Assembly: GCA_023447635.1 (NCBI GenBank)
Contig: JAEXNA010000088.1
Coordinates: 1-12,072 of the forward strand
Direction: 5' to 3'
Length of the DNA stretch: 12,072 nucleotides
Source of the DNA: Vulcanimicrobiota bacterium
GTDB lineage: Bacteria; Vulcanimicrobiota; Xenobia; Xenobiales; JADMJV01
This document shows, one piece after another, positions 1 to 7,038 of the stretch. Numbering within the stretch: the first letter of the stretch is position 1; the number at the start of each line of letters is the position of its first letter. Under the pieces are notes generated by a model. That model did no database searches. It was not told where the DNA came from and was given only the letters and a program-made list of their open reading frames with translations. Made by a program: the position numbers and the translations under genes.

Positions 1-28
1 GGCAGCGTCTGATGTGTAAAAGAGACAG
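1..28 (+). other. Residual Nextera read-1 adapter
   Basis: The first 28 bases match the 3' part of the Illumina Nextera read-1 adapter (ending in the Tn5 mosaic end) at 26 of 28 positions. The mismatches are at position 10 (T for A) and position 19 (A for T). The match ends exactly at the terminal AGACAG, where genomic insert would begin. This is artefact, not biology: the genome starts at about base 29, and base 1 is a contig end. Confidence 0.93.
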
Positions 29-42
29 CCCCGAAAGTTGCC

Positions 43-230
43 GACTCTAGGCTCGAGCCTCTCCGCGAGCTCCCACGTGGGACCACGAAAGTTCCTAAAG
101 CCGCGCTCCGTCGGCTCCACGGACAGATCCGTTCGCACAGCGGGCGGATCCACGATCAGTCGGCTCTGCAGACAGAGATCAGTTCGCCCAACCGGCGGAT
201 CCGCGTTCCGGCGGTCCCACGTGGGACCGC
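43..230 (+). repeat. Intergenic repeat copy R1 (two internal units)
   Basis: This is the first of two copies of a long non-coding repeat; the other is at 3930-4066. It begins with a 12-bp palindrome (49-60, AGGCTCGAGCCT) and a TCCCACGTGGGACC motif (71-84). A conserved core follows (86-99, CGAAAGTTCCTAAA), then two diverged ~50-bp units in tandem (104-152 and 153-203), each ending GGCGGATCC. It closes with a second TCCCACGTGGGACC (214-227) inside a perfect palindrome. The end motifs are complementary and could form the base of a stem. The copy lies downstream of the minus-strand lipoprotein gene. The open frame through it reads the repeat rather than a recognisable protein. It could be a MITE-like non-autonomous element or a structured RNA repeat. 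Confidence 0.85.
211..230. repeat. Perfect 20-bp palindrome at the end of R1
   Basis: The sequence GCGGTCCCACGTGGGACCGC equals its own reverse complement over all 20 bases. It sits 83 bp beyond the stop of the lipoprotein gene in the direction of that gene's transcription. It could act as a protein-binding site or form a cruciform. With no loop and no T-run it is a poor intrinsic terminator. Confidence 0.9.
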
Positions 231-256
231 GCCCGACCCCGATATACCAACTTCGA

Positions 257-298
257 CCAGGCGTACCCACTCTCCGGCCAGACGTACGCCCACTCCGC
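257..298. repeat. Two-copy 21-bp imperfect tandem repeat
   Basis: Units 257-277 and 278-298 agree at 16 of 21 positions, both beginning CCAG(G/A)CGTAC. The left edge (254-266, CGACCAGGCGTAC) recurs with one extra G at 11356-11369, beside the antitoxin gene, where GCGTACGTC is also repeated with a 21-bp period. The repeat lies just downstream of the lipoprotein gene. A two-helical-turn period would suit a protein-binding site, but no function can be shown. Confidence 0.55.
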
Positions 299-312
299 CC
301 GAGGCGTGGTGG

Positions 313-1443
313 CTACTCCTGCTCGACCATCACGGGAACCCAGAAGTAGGTGCTGGGGTGCTGCACCCAGAGAACGACCCGGCCGGCTTCACCGCGGATG
401 ATCTCTCCCTCGTGCCCGGGACGCGTGTCCCATCTCGCGATCTCGGGCTTGTCCGAAGGGCGATAGATCAACTCGGTGCGCACATCCACGCCGTAGATCG
501 GTTCCGACTGGTAGTCAACGCGGTTCGCGGTCGTATCGAGGCGGGTTATCGTCTTCGGGTCGTACACGCTAAAGAGCGTATGATGCAAGACAACCAGCGG
601 ATAGGTTGGAGTCACTACCCGCACGTCGAGGGTCGACGTGATGCCGAGAAAATTCGCCGTGATCGTGGCATCGCCGGGCCTTTGGAACCACAGAGTTCCA
701 CTGCGGTGACTGGTGTTCGTAATGCCCCCATTGCGAACTTGCACGACCGAGGTGTCCGAGGACGAGAACGTCGTGAAGGCGAGCACGCTCTCGGACAGCG
801 CCACGTCTTCATCGCTCTGGAGATATCCTTCGTACAGTCTTCGACTAAAGAGCATCGACTCGGCATCGTCAAAACCAGGCACCACGATCTGCATAAACGG
901 GAAATGCAGATTCCCCGCTGCGTAGATCGGCCTCTCCCCGGGGGGAGCCGTGTAGCTCAGCGAGTTGGCCGCGACCATGCTGAACTCCGTCACATCGGGA
1001 CGCTCCGTGAAGGCCGGGTCCACGATTTCGAACGTCTGGCCCGCCTGGAGCGACACCTCTTCGACGTAGACCCCTACTAACTGGTCGGCGTCGAAGTATT
1101 CGATCTTGGTCGTCTGCGTATCAGCGCGCACGTTTTCGAGAGTGTAAGTCGGCATCGAGGGGAACTCCCGCGCCTGGAAGGTCTCACCGCCGCCAAAGGG
1201 GTCGGGTACGCCTCCGATGATGTCGATAAGGTAGCCGCTGATCCTCACGCGGTCGACCGAAGCGGGCACGGCCTTGGACTGCACCGTTTGCCGCACCACC
1301 AGAGTCGAGGTCCCGATCGCGACCTGGTTACCGCCGCTGTTCACGACCGGTCCATCCCCACCGCTACTACCACCGCAGCCCGGCAGAACCGTGGCCAGAG
1401 CAGCACTCATCAAGACCGCCGAAATCTTCCTACGAACCGACAT
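313..1443 (-). CDS. Lipoprotein with Ig-like (Big_2-type) domain
   Basis: This 376-residue protein starts at the ATG at 1443, where GAGGTGGG lies just upstream. A longer frame to 1500 would put 19 unlikely residues before the signal peptide. The N-terminus MSVRRKISAVLMSAALATVLPGC is a lipoprotein signal peptide with lipobox LPGC, followed by a Gly/Ser linker (GGSSGGDG), so the mature protein should be lipid-anchored on a membrane surface. A stretch around residues 225-280 (SSDTSVVQV, then GDATITANFLGITSTLDVRVV) has the pattern of a bacterial Ig-like group 2 domain. The remainder is beta-rich and unrecognised, with a Trp/Val-rich C-terminus. It lies 71 bp downstream of the HEAT-like gene on the same strand, so the two may be co-transcribed. 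The role could be surface binding or envelope structure; I cannot name a ligand. Confidence 0.8.
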   Translation of the reverse strand: MSVRRKISAVLMSAALATVLPGCGGSSGGDGPVVNSGGNQVAIGTSTLVVRQTVQSKAVPASVDRVRISGYLIDIIGGVPDPFGGGETFQAREFPSMPTYTLENVRADTQTTKIEYFDADQLVGVYVEEVSLQAGQTFEIVDPAFTERPDVTEFSMVAANSLSYTAPPGERPIYAAGNLHFPFMQIVVPGFDDAESMLFSRRLYEGYLQSDEDVALSESVLAFTTFSSSDTSVVQVRNGGITNTSHRSGTLWFQRPGDATITANFLGITSTLDVRVVTPTYPLVVLHHTLFSVYDPKTITRLDTTANRVDYQSEPIYGVDVRTELIYRPSDKPEIARWDTRPGHEGEIIRGEAGRVVLWVQHPSTYFWVPVMVEQE

Positions 1444-1514
1444 AACAACCCACCTCAACCCGAAAATGTAAGGGCAGAGACTTCTCGCGCTCCGCTCCAA
1501 GCCCTATGCCCAGG

Positions 1515-3851
1515 TCAGAACTCGTCAGGCAGAGGAACTACGGCCTGGAACGCCTCATAGATCTGGTCGTGCTCTGGGCTCCTCTTACCGAACCAGCCCC
1601 TCTGGGACTGGTCCGGGAGGAGGACGACACGTCGACCTCCCTGGTGAGTCAGGCGCAGATACTCGACCACCTCGATTGGCGGTGGGACGTGAGCAAAAAA
1701 GGTGCGATGTGGTAGGAACCAGGGCAACTTCTCCTTGCCCGCCAGTCGCTCTCGGAACAGCCTGACCGCCTCCCTTCCTAGCGGCCGCGACCGAACCTTG
1801 CCTCCCCTTGTCCACTCGAGCATGGACGCGGTTTCGCTTCTGAGCACAACGAACCAGCGCAGCTCCTGATACGTCCCGCGCTGGGTTGCTAGACCAAACA
1901 CCTCGTCGACCTCCGGGTCCTCCTCCAACATCTTCCCCGCCGCCACCTCGAAGGTGCCGAAGTCAGTGCCTGGCTTCGAGCGTCCCACGATTCTCGGGGT
2001 CGAGTCCAGCGCCTGAGACATGGCTCGAGCGTGTTCGTCCTCTCGTTCGTCCAGGTAGGCCACCGCAAAGGGGGTCAGGGCAGACCCTCTAGAGGCCGCT
2101 CGAGCAACAAGGTCAGCGTCGAGGGCGAAATCGAGGTACCGCGCTGTAGCCAGCAGTGTTTGCGAGGCCGAGACATCGCCCTGTTCGAGGCATCGTTCCG
2201 CGCCTTGGCGATCCCCGACCAGCACCAGAGCCACTCCGCGAGGAGCGCCGCGGCCACGGAGAACCGCCTGGAGAGCGGCCTGATTATCCCACAACAGGTC
2301 ACGGCGCCCGAGGAGTGTGATCAGCATGGCCTGGTCGCAATCCTCGTGGGCCAACCGGTCGAGCATGGACTCGTCGATGATGTTATCGAACAGAAGGGGC
2401 AGTAAGCGCTCCAGGTGAGACGCCCGAGGATCGTTGGCCTTTCGGAGAACCTCGATGAGTTCGGTCAAGGCCCGAAGAGTGCGCGCATCAGGGCCGTGCC
2501 GTATCTGATGCCAGGCCAGCGCCTGCTCACGACCGTAGGCCTGGCCCTGCAGGTTCCACCGATCGCGGCCGGCGGCGAACTGCTCCGCCAACCACTCCAA
2601 AGCGCCTAACCTCTCCTTTTGAGAGAAGAGCTCCGCCTCCAGTCCTGCGGCAACCCAGCCCGACTTCGTATCGGTGGCCCAGAAACTTGGCCCTCCCAAA
2701 GCTTCCTCGGCGGCCAGGCGCCTGAGAAAGGCGGCGTCGAAGCCAACCGGGCGTAACCTTACCAGCGCGCGGACCGCCCTGAGCGCTTCCGGTTCTTCTC
2801 CGGTGCGGACGATCTCTAAAAGCGCGGGAGCCGCCTGCTCTAATGTCGTCGCTGCCAGGCTTTCGAGATACTGCTGCCGCCCCGGCGAGGGTAGCCCCTT
2901 CCAATTGGGGTCCCCCAACCAACCCAGGAGCGGCTCCAACGCCTCCGCCCGACGGATCCGCAGAAGGCACTGGGTTGCGTGCCATCGGGTCCCGGTAGCC
3001 TCGCTGTTCAGCGCTGCATTCAGTATCGGAACCGAAAAGTCAGGGTCCCCGGCGACCCCCTGCTTGAAGGCCTCCGAAGGCTCTTGTTGGAGGGCCTCTT
3101 CGAGAAAGTCCGTTCGACCAGGCCAGGGGTAGCGCAGTAGGGCGTAGAGCGCTCGCTCCTGGTCGTCCTTGGAGCATCCTTTCTCGCCCAGCGCGGCAAG
3201 CAGACCCGCGCTAGAGCTATCGACCTCTTGCCCATGCTGCAGTAAGAGCGAGAGCGCTGTGACTCTGGTGGGGCCGCCCAGATGACGGCGAACCAACGGC
3301 TCCGCGGCTGCCCAGTTGTCGGCCGCTAATCCTCGGAGGGCGACGGCCCGCCCCTTCTCTGCCAGAGCTCCCCGTTGGCTCTGGAACCTCGGGTCGTTGA
3401 GCAGAACCCAATCCGGAACCCAAGAGCGAGGAGCTCCCCAAGCACGACTTCTCCTCAGGACGAAATCGAAAACCTCCTGGCGATGAGGAAGATACGGATG
3501 CCACTCGGAGTGATCACTATAGCTGCTCTGCTGAAGCCGACGCCAGATTCTTTCTCGATCATCGAGGCCCATCTCGCGGGTCGCTCCGGGCAGAATTCGT
3601 AGCTCTCCGGGCAAGTCGAACCTGTCGTCTAAGCTGCGAACAAGAGTCTCCACAGCTTCCTCTTCCTGAAGAACGGGCAGGGTAGGCGCCGAAGCTTTCA
3701 GGTCGAGCTCGGGCAAAAGGATCACTTCGCGAGCGGCCCCGATGATCGGCTTCTCTCCTGCGGGTCTCGCAGGAGGCTCCGCCCAGGCAGGGCATGCCAG
3801 GAGCGCGGTAGCCAGGAACGGTAGGGCGGAGTGGAGCAGACGTCGGGACAT
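1515..3851 (-). CDS. Exported HEAT-like repeat protein
   Basis: This 778-residue protein is chosen from the ATG at 3851 because MSRRLLHSALPFLATALLAC begins a signal peptide. Cleavage may follow AWA (residue 24), or Cys20 in LLAC could be lipidated. The frame stays open upstream into the intergenic repeat, which is unlikely to be coding. An in-frame GTG at 3878 behind AAAGGA is a weaker alternative start. From about residue 165 to 600 the sequence is runs of paired amphipathic helices (for example RALVRLRP and ALEPLLGWLGDPNW), typical of HEAT/ARM alpha-solenoids used as protein-binding scaffolds. The last ~110 residues (WFLPHRTFFAHVPPPIEVVEY) look like a separate compact domain. No catalytic motif is visible. 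There is no SD before 3851. It is the upstream gene of a likely two-gene exported unit with the lipoprotein. Confidence 0.75.
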   Translation of the reverse strand: MSRRLLHSALPFLATALLACPAWAEPPARPAGEKPIIGAAREVILLPELDLKASAPTLPVLQEEEAVETLVRSLDDRFDLPGELRILPGATREMGLDDRERIWRRLQQSSYSDHSEWHPYLPHRQEVFDFVLRRSRAWGAPRSWVPDWVLLNDPRFQSQRGALAEKGRAVALRGLAADNWAAAEPLVRRHLGGPTRVTALSLLLQHGQEVDSSSAGLLAALGEKGCSKDDQERALYALLRYPWPGRTDFLEEALQQEPSEAFKQGVAGDPDFSVPILNAALNSEATGTRWHATQCLLRIRRAEALEPLLGWLGDPNWKGLPSPGRQQYLESLAATTLEQAAPALLEIVRTGEEPEALRAVRALVRLRPVGFDAAFLRRLAAEEALGGPSFWATDTKSGWVAAGLEAELFSQKERLGALEWLAEQFAAGRDRWNLQGQAYGREQALAWHQIRHGPDARTLRALTELIEVLRKANDPRASHLERLLPLLFDNIIDESMLDRLAHEDCDQAMLITLLGRRDLLWDNQAALQAVLRGRGAPRGVALVLVGDRQGAERCLEQGDVSASQTLLATARYLDFALDADLVARAASRGSALTPFAVAYLDEREDEHARAMSQALDSTPRIVGRSKPGTDFGTFEVAAGKMLEEDPEVDEVFGLATQRGTYQELRWFVVLRSETASMLEWTRGGKVRSRPLGREAVRLFRERLAGKEKLPWFLPHRTFFAHVPPPIEVVEYLRLTHQGGRRVVLLPDQSQRGWFGKRSPEHDQIYEAFQAVVPLPDEF

Positions 3852-3876
3852 TCGATGTTGTATCGCTTCGAGCAGC

Positions 3877-3893
3877 ACGAGTCCTTTACTCGT
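3877..3893 (-). promoter_or_regulatory. Hairpin upstream of the HEAT-like gene
   Basis: A perfect 6-bp inverted repeat, ACGAGT and ACTCGT, surrounds a 5-nt loop. On the minus strand the loop reads AAAGG, an SD-like sequence, 25 nt before the ATG at 3851. It could be an operator or a leader hairpin hiding a ribosome-binding site for the alternative GTG at 3878. It may also be chance. Confidence 0.35.
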
Positions 3894-3929
3894 TTGGCTC
3901 CCTGTCGTGGTGCGTTCTGACAGTACCGG

Positions 3930-4066
3930 GACTCGAGGCTCGAGCCCGTCCGCAAGCTCCCAGGTGGGACCACGAAAGTTCCTAAAGCCGCGATCAGTCG
4001 GCTCCACGGACAGAGATCAGTTCGCACAGCGGGCGGATCCAAGCTCCGACGGTCCCACCTGGACCG
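3930..4066 (+). repeat. Intergenic repeat copy R2 (one internal unit)
   Basis: This copy aligns with R1 from GACTC(T/G)AGGCTCGAGCC through CGAAAGTTCCTAAAGCCGCG. It has a single 51-bp unit (3991-4041) where R1 has two, then the same type of end motif. Its end motifs are TCCCAGGTGGGACC (3958-3971) and TCCCACCTGGACC (4053-4065). Each differs from R1, but the two remain complementary to each other, apart from one lost G. The copy occupies most of the 286-bp region between the divergent genes starting at 3851 and 4138, so it may also separate or influence their promoters. Nothing else is recognised in that region apart from the hairpin at 3877-3893. Confidence 0.85.
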
Positions 4067-4137
4067 GGACTAGCGCCCTCCCACTCCCACCCGACGCGCC
4101 AGGCAGGGGCCTCTGCCATCGCTTCGAAGTTGAAAGG

Positions 4138-4584
4138 ATGCGAAGTTTCCTTCTATGCCTACTCCTGGCCGTCGCGGCCAGCGCGGGACCCATCGAGATC
4201 CAGCCCCGGCCCAAAGCTCAAGGGTACACCTTCAACGCTAACGGCGACTGGAAGATGGTGACGCCCAACGCCTACCATAAGCAAAACGAGAAGCGTCCCG
4301 AGGACGGAGACTACCCGGAATCGATCGGCGGCACGGCCGAGTACGAAAAGAACGCCGGGCAACTTGTGGACATGCTGAAGATGGTCGGTGGGAGCGAGTA
4401 TGAAGAAGTCAAACTCGGAACCCTGCGCGCGCTGGTCGTTCGCGGAAAGACCGAGTTCCACATCTACTCCGGCATCGGAACCACCAAGATCATCATCGGC
4501 TACAGCGACGGGCGCGACTCGCTGGACCGCACCTCGTACGAGCCGCTCCTCAACGAAGTCCTCTCCTCGTTCAAGATGAAATAG
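4138..4584 (+). CDS. Small secreted protein, paralogue 1
   Basis: This 148-residue protein begins at the ATG at 4138. The frame extends far upstream, but only through the repeat and the antisense of the neighbouring gene. MRSFLLCLLLAVAASAGPIE is a clear Sec signal peptide, cleaved after ASA at residue 16. The mature part is about 130 residues, with landmarks YPESIGGTAEYE (near 60-71), KLG (near 96) and TTKIIIGYSDGRDSLDR (near 121), ending SSFKMK. All are shared with the protein at 6498-6947. The pattern of a late beta-hairpin followed by a helix ending in SF(K/R) recalls PsbP/Mog1-like folds, but that is inference. GAAAGG directly abuts the ATG, giving a poorly spaced SD. It runs tail-to-tail with the 4591-4845 gene, 6 bp apart. 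The function is unknown. Confidence 0.8.
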   Translation: MRSFLLCLLLAVAASAGPIEIQPRPKAQGYTFNANGDWKMVTPNAYHKQNEKRPEDGDYPESIGGTAEYEKNAGQLVDMLKMVGGSEYEEVKLGTLRALVVRGKTEFHIYSGIGTTKIIIGYSDGRDSLDRTSYEPLLNEVLSSFKMK

Positions 4585-4590
4585 AGCCTC

Positions 4591-4845
4591 TCAGGAGCCC
4601 TGATTCAGGAACGGGTGTTCCGACGGCAAACCGACCCCGGCCAGCGCCAATCCGCTGCCCGCAAGAGCAGCCAGAGCCAGCAGCGCCACATGGCCGTTGT
4701 AGCTCGCCTCTCCCCTTGCGTAATGCTTGCCCGAGCGGCTCACGAAGTAGCCCCGGTCCACCGAATGTTTGCCGTAGGCCAACGCCCCTACCGCAATCCC
4801 CAAACCCAACACCACGTAAAAGACGCGCCCCAGCAGAACCTTCAT
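4591..4845 (-). CDS. Small two-helix membrane protein
   Basis: This 84-residue protein is read from the ATG at 4845. An in-frame TTG at 4926 would add 27 basic residues but fits a membrane-targeted N-terminus less well. Residues 3-24 (VLLGRVFYVVLGLGIAVGAL) form a first transmembrane helix. A polar loop (KHSVDRGYFVSRSGKHYARG) follows, then an Ala/Leu/Gly helix at about 53-73 and a short tail. No family is recognised. It is convergent with the small secreted protein gene and divergent from the permease gene, 98 bp away. No good SD is visible at 4845, so the start is uncertain and the gene itself only moderately supported. Confidence 0.55.
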   Translation of the reverse strand: MKVLLGRVFYVVLGLGIAVGALAYGKHSVDRGYFVSRSGKHYARGEASYNGHVALLALAALAGSGLALAGVGLPSEHPFLNQGS

Positions 4846-4943
4846 CCACGGCGGTTCGTCAAGGGAGCGCCGCACGCCTTCGCGCGAGCGACCCCTCCAC
4901 CCCACCCGGTAGGGCGATCGCTTCAACCTGCGAAAGTCCCTAA

Positions 4944-6473
4944 ATGAATCCGACAGAGTCCGATGACGGGTCGCCCCCGCATGCCGAACAAGCCCACGAG
5001 CTAGAGAGGCTGGGCTACGCTCAGGAACTCCTGCGCCGGATGGGCGGCTTCTCGAACTTCGCCATCTCGTTCTCCATCATCTGCATCCTGGCCGGCGGCC
5101 TGACCTCGTTCCAACTCGGCCTGTGCAGCGTCGGAGGCGCCGCCATCGGGATCGGATGGCCCGTCTCGGCCGCCTTCTCCATGTTGGTAGCCCTGGGGAT
5201 GGCCCAGATCGCCTCCGCCTTCCCCACCGCCGGAGGCCTCTACCACTGGGCCTCCATCCTGGGAAGCCGAGGCTGGGGGTGGCTGACAGCCTGGTTGAAC
5301 CTGCTGGGCCTGGTCACCGTGCTGGCCGCCATCAATGTCGGCACCTACCTTTTTCTGACCGGGTGGCTGGGCATCGACGAAGCGCAGAGCGCTCGCTGGC
5401 AACTGCTCGGCGTCGTCCTGATCACCGGAACTCAGGCGCTCTTCAACCACCTCGGGATTCGCCTGACCGCTATCTTGACCGATCTGTCAGGATATCTCAT
5501 CTTCGCGGTCTGCCTTCTGCTGACCGGCGCCGTCCTGTTCCACGCCCCCCATTGGGAGTTCGCCAGACTATGGCAGTTCACCAACTACAGCGGAGACGCC
5601 GGCGGCGAAGTATGGCCCCAAACCGACAGCCTGACCTATCTTTTCCTGCTCGGCCTGCTGCTGCCCGCCTACACCATCACGGGCTTCGACGCCTCCGCCC
5701 ACACCGCCGAAGAGACCACTGACGCTCCCCTCAACGTTCCCAAAGGCATGGTCAGTTCGGTCCTCTGGTCCGGCCTGTTCGGCTACCTGATGCTCAGCGC
5801 CCTGGTGGTTTCGGCCCCGAACCTCGATGCCGCCGCAGCCTCGGGAGGGCGAGCGTTCTTCACCATCTTCGAAGGCCTGGTGCAGGGGCCGCTGCAGATC
5901 GTCATCTACGCCGGAATCTCGCTCTGCCAGTACCTCTGCGGCCTGGCCGCTCTGACCTCGACCTCGCGCATGACCTACGCCTTCGCTCGCGACGGAGGGC
6001 TGCCGTTCTCCTCGACCCTGCGCCAGGTGCACCCGAAGTTCCGCACCCCCGTGCCCGCCGTCTGGGTCAGCGCCCTCCTCACCGTGGCCTTCACCGTCTA
6101 CGCCGACGTCTACTCGACCATCACCAGCGTCTGCGTCATCTTTCTCTACATCTCGTACCTGCTTCCGGTGGCGCTGGGGGTCTGGGCGCACGGCCGACGC
6201 TGGACCCGGATGGGTCCGTGGGATCTCGGGCGCGCCTTCAAGCCGATCGCCGCAACCTCGTCGCTGCTCTGCGGGGTCCTGCTCTACCTCACCGTGCAAC
6301 CGCCCAACGAAAAGGCGCTGACCTTCACTGCGGGGTCGCTGATCCTGGCCGGAGCGGTTTGGTTTGGAGGGGAGAGGCGGAGGTTCCAGGGACCTCCCCT
6401 GACCCTCGATGAGATTCAGAGGCCGGCCGGGCTCCAGGGGAGTACGGTTGGAGGGGAGAAGTCGGAGGACTGA
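4944..6473 (+). CDS. APC-superfamily amino acid/choline-type permease
   Basis: This 509-residue inner-membrane transporter has about 12 hydrophobic segments. It is most like the amino acid/choline transporter (ACT) branch of the APC superfamily, secondary carriers for GABA, amino acids or choline. Visible family signatures are: TM1 with an unwound SIICILAGG (about 44-52); FPTAGGLYHWA (93-103); the TM6 region GFDASAHTAEET (247-258) followed by P..M at the next loop; and SRMTYAFARDGGLP (341-354). Length is normal for the family, and the protein looks intact. Substrate cannot be read from sequence. There is no convincing SD. GAAAGT lies six bases before the ATG, so a leaderless start is possible. 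The stop is 24 bp before the next gene, which has its own good SD, so the two are probably co-transcribed. Confidence 0.92.
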   Translation: MNPTESDDGSPPHAEQAHELERLGYAQELLRRMGGFSNFAISFSIICILAGGLTSFQLGLCSVGGAAIGIGWPVSAAFSMLVALGMAQIASAFPTAGGLYHWASILGSRGWGWLTAWLNLLGLVTVLAAINVGTYLFLTGWLGIDEAQSARWQLLGVVLITGTQALFNHLGIRLTAILTDLSGYLIFAVCLLLTGAVLFHAPHWEFARLWQFTNYSGDAGGEVWPQTDSLTYLFLLGLLLPAYTITGFDASAHTAEETTDAPLNVPKGMVSSVLWSGLFGYLMLSALVVSAPNLDAAAASGGRAFFTIFEGLVQGPLQIVIYAGISLCQYLCGLAALTSTSRMTYAFARDGGLPFSSTLRQVHPKFRTPVPAVWVSALLTVAFTVYADVYSTITSVCVIFLYISYLLPVALGVWAHGRRWTRMGPWDLGRAFKPIAATSSLLCGVLLYLTVQPPNEKALTFTAGSLILAGAVWFGGERRRFQGPPLTLDEIQRPAGLQGSTVGGEKSED

Positions 6474-6497
6474 GATCATCCGGGGAGGACTTTACCT

Positions 6498-6947
6498 ATG
6501 CGCACTTTGTTACTGGTCGCCTTACTGTCTGTGGGAGCTTACGCCGTCCCTTTGACGGTCCAGCCCGAGGCCAAAGCTCGAGGTTTCGTGATCGAGACCG
6601 GCGACGGTTGGGTTCCCACCGGGACCCCCAACACGCTGCAGAGGCGCGAGGAGGACCACCCGGAGAACGTCTACCCGGAATCGATTGGGGCGTTCGCAAC
6701 CTACGAAGCCGACGCCGGAACGATGGTGGCCACCATGCAGCGCCTCTTCCCCGGCAGACTTACCCCGATCAAACTCGGCGACCTGGATGCCATGATGGAG
6801 CGGGACACCACAGGCTTCACCATCCACGCCGGACAAGGCGCGACGAAAATCACTATCGCCTACAAAGACGGACGCGGCACTCTGAATCAGGCCTCTCAGG
6901 ACGCCGTGCTTCAGTCGGTCAAATCGTCGTTCCGCTGGAGCAAATAG
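6498..6947 (+). CDS. Small secreted protein, paralogue 2
   Basis: This 149-residue protein has a signal peptide, MRTLLLVALLSVGAYAVP, cleaved after AYA at residue 16. It aligns over its full length with the protein at 4138-4584. Shared landmarks are an N-terminal QP..KA.GF, then GDGW, TPN, YPESIG...YE..AG, KLGDLDA, TKITIAYKDGRG and a terminal SSFRW. A strong SD (GGGGAGGA, 6481-6488) fixes the start. It lies 24 bp after the permease gene, on the same strand. Two copies flanking a transporter hint at a periplasmic accessory or sensing role, but that rests on position only. The fold may be PsbP/Mog1-like; no catalytic residues stand out. Confidence 0.85.
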   Translation: MRTLLLVALLSVGAYAVPLTVQPEAKARGFVIETGDGWVPTGTPNTLQRREEDHPENVYPESIGAFATYEADAGTMVATMQRLFPGRLTPIKLGDLDAMMERDTTGFTIHAGQGATKITIAYKDGRGTLNQASQDAVLQSVKSSFRWSK

Positions 6948-7038
6948 GGGCGAAAAGTTAACCTCTTCACCGCCCCAGCCCATCTGGGATCCATCACGGC
7001 GCGCTACTCTAGGGTAAATCCAGGTAGAGGTGCCCCCC

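Noticed and set aside
104..203. Two ~50-bp tandem units as a CRISPR array
   Set aside because: The units abut with no unique spacers and are diverged; there are only two, and no cas genes are present.
38..349. Open frame of 103 codons at the left end
   Set aside because: It lies in the R1 repeat and the 21-bp tandem repeat, and its product is the translated repeat (also seen in the frame through R2). It has no SD and overlaps the end of the lipoprotein gene.
358..1080. 240-codon plus-strand frame opposite the lipoprotein gene
   Set aside because: The minus-strand frame has a lipobox signal peptide, an SD and an Ig-like pattern; the opposite frame has Arg/His/Glu-rich composition typical of an antisense shadow in GC-rich DNA.
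3852..4007. N-terminal extension of the HEAT-like protein to 4007
   Set aside because: The extra 52 residues are encoded by the repeat and would bury the signal peptide, so the start at 3851 is preferred.
5568..6479. 303-codon minus-strand frame opposite the permease
   Set aside because: It is rich in G, E, R and Q with no domain pattern, while the plus strand encodes a clear 12-segment APC permease.
6947..6976. GGGGCG...CGCCCC stem after the second small secreted gene as a terminator
   Set aside because: The stem is only 6 bp with an 18-nt loop and no T-run; it overlaps the stop codon. Support is too weak to list.
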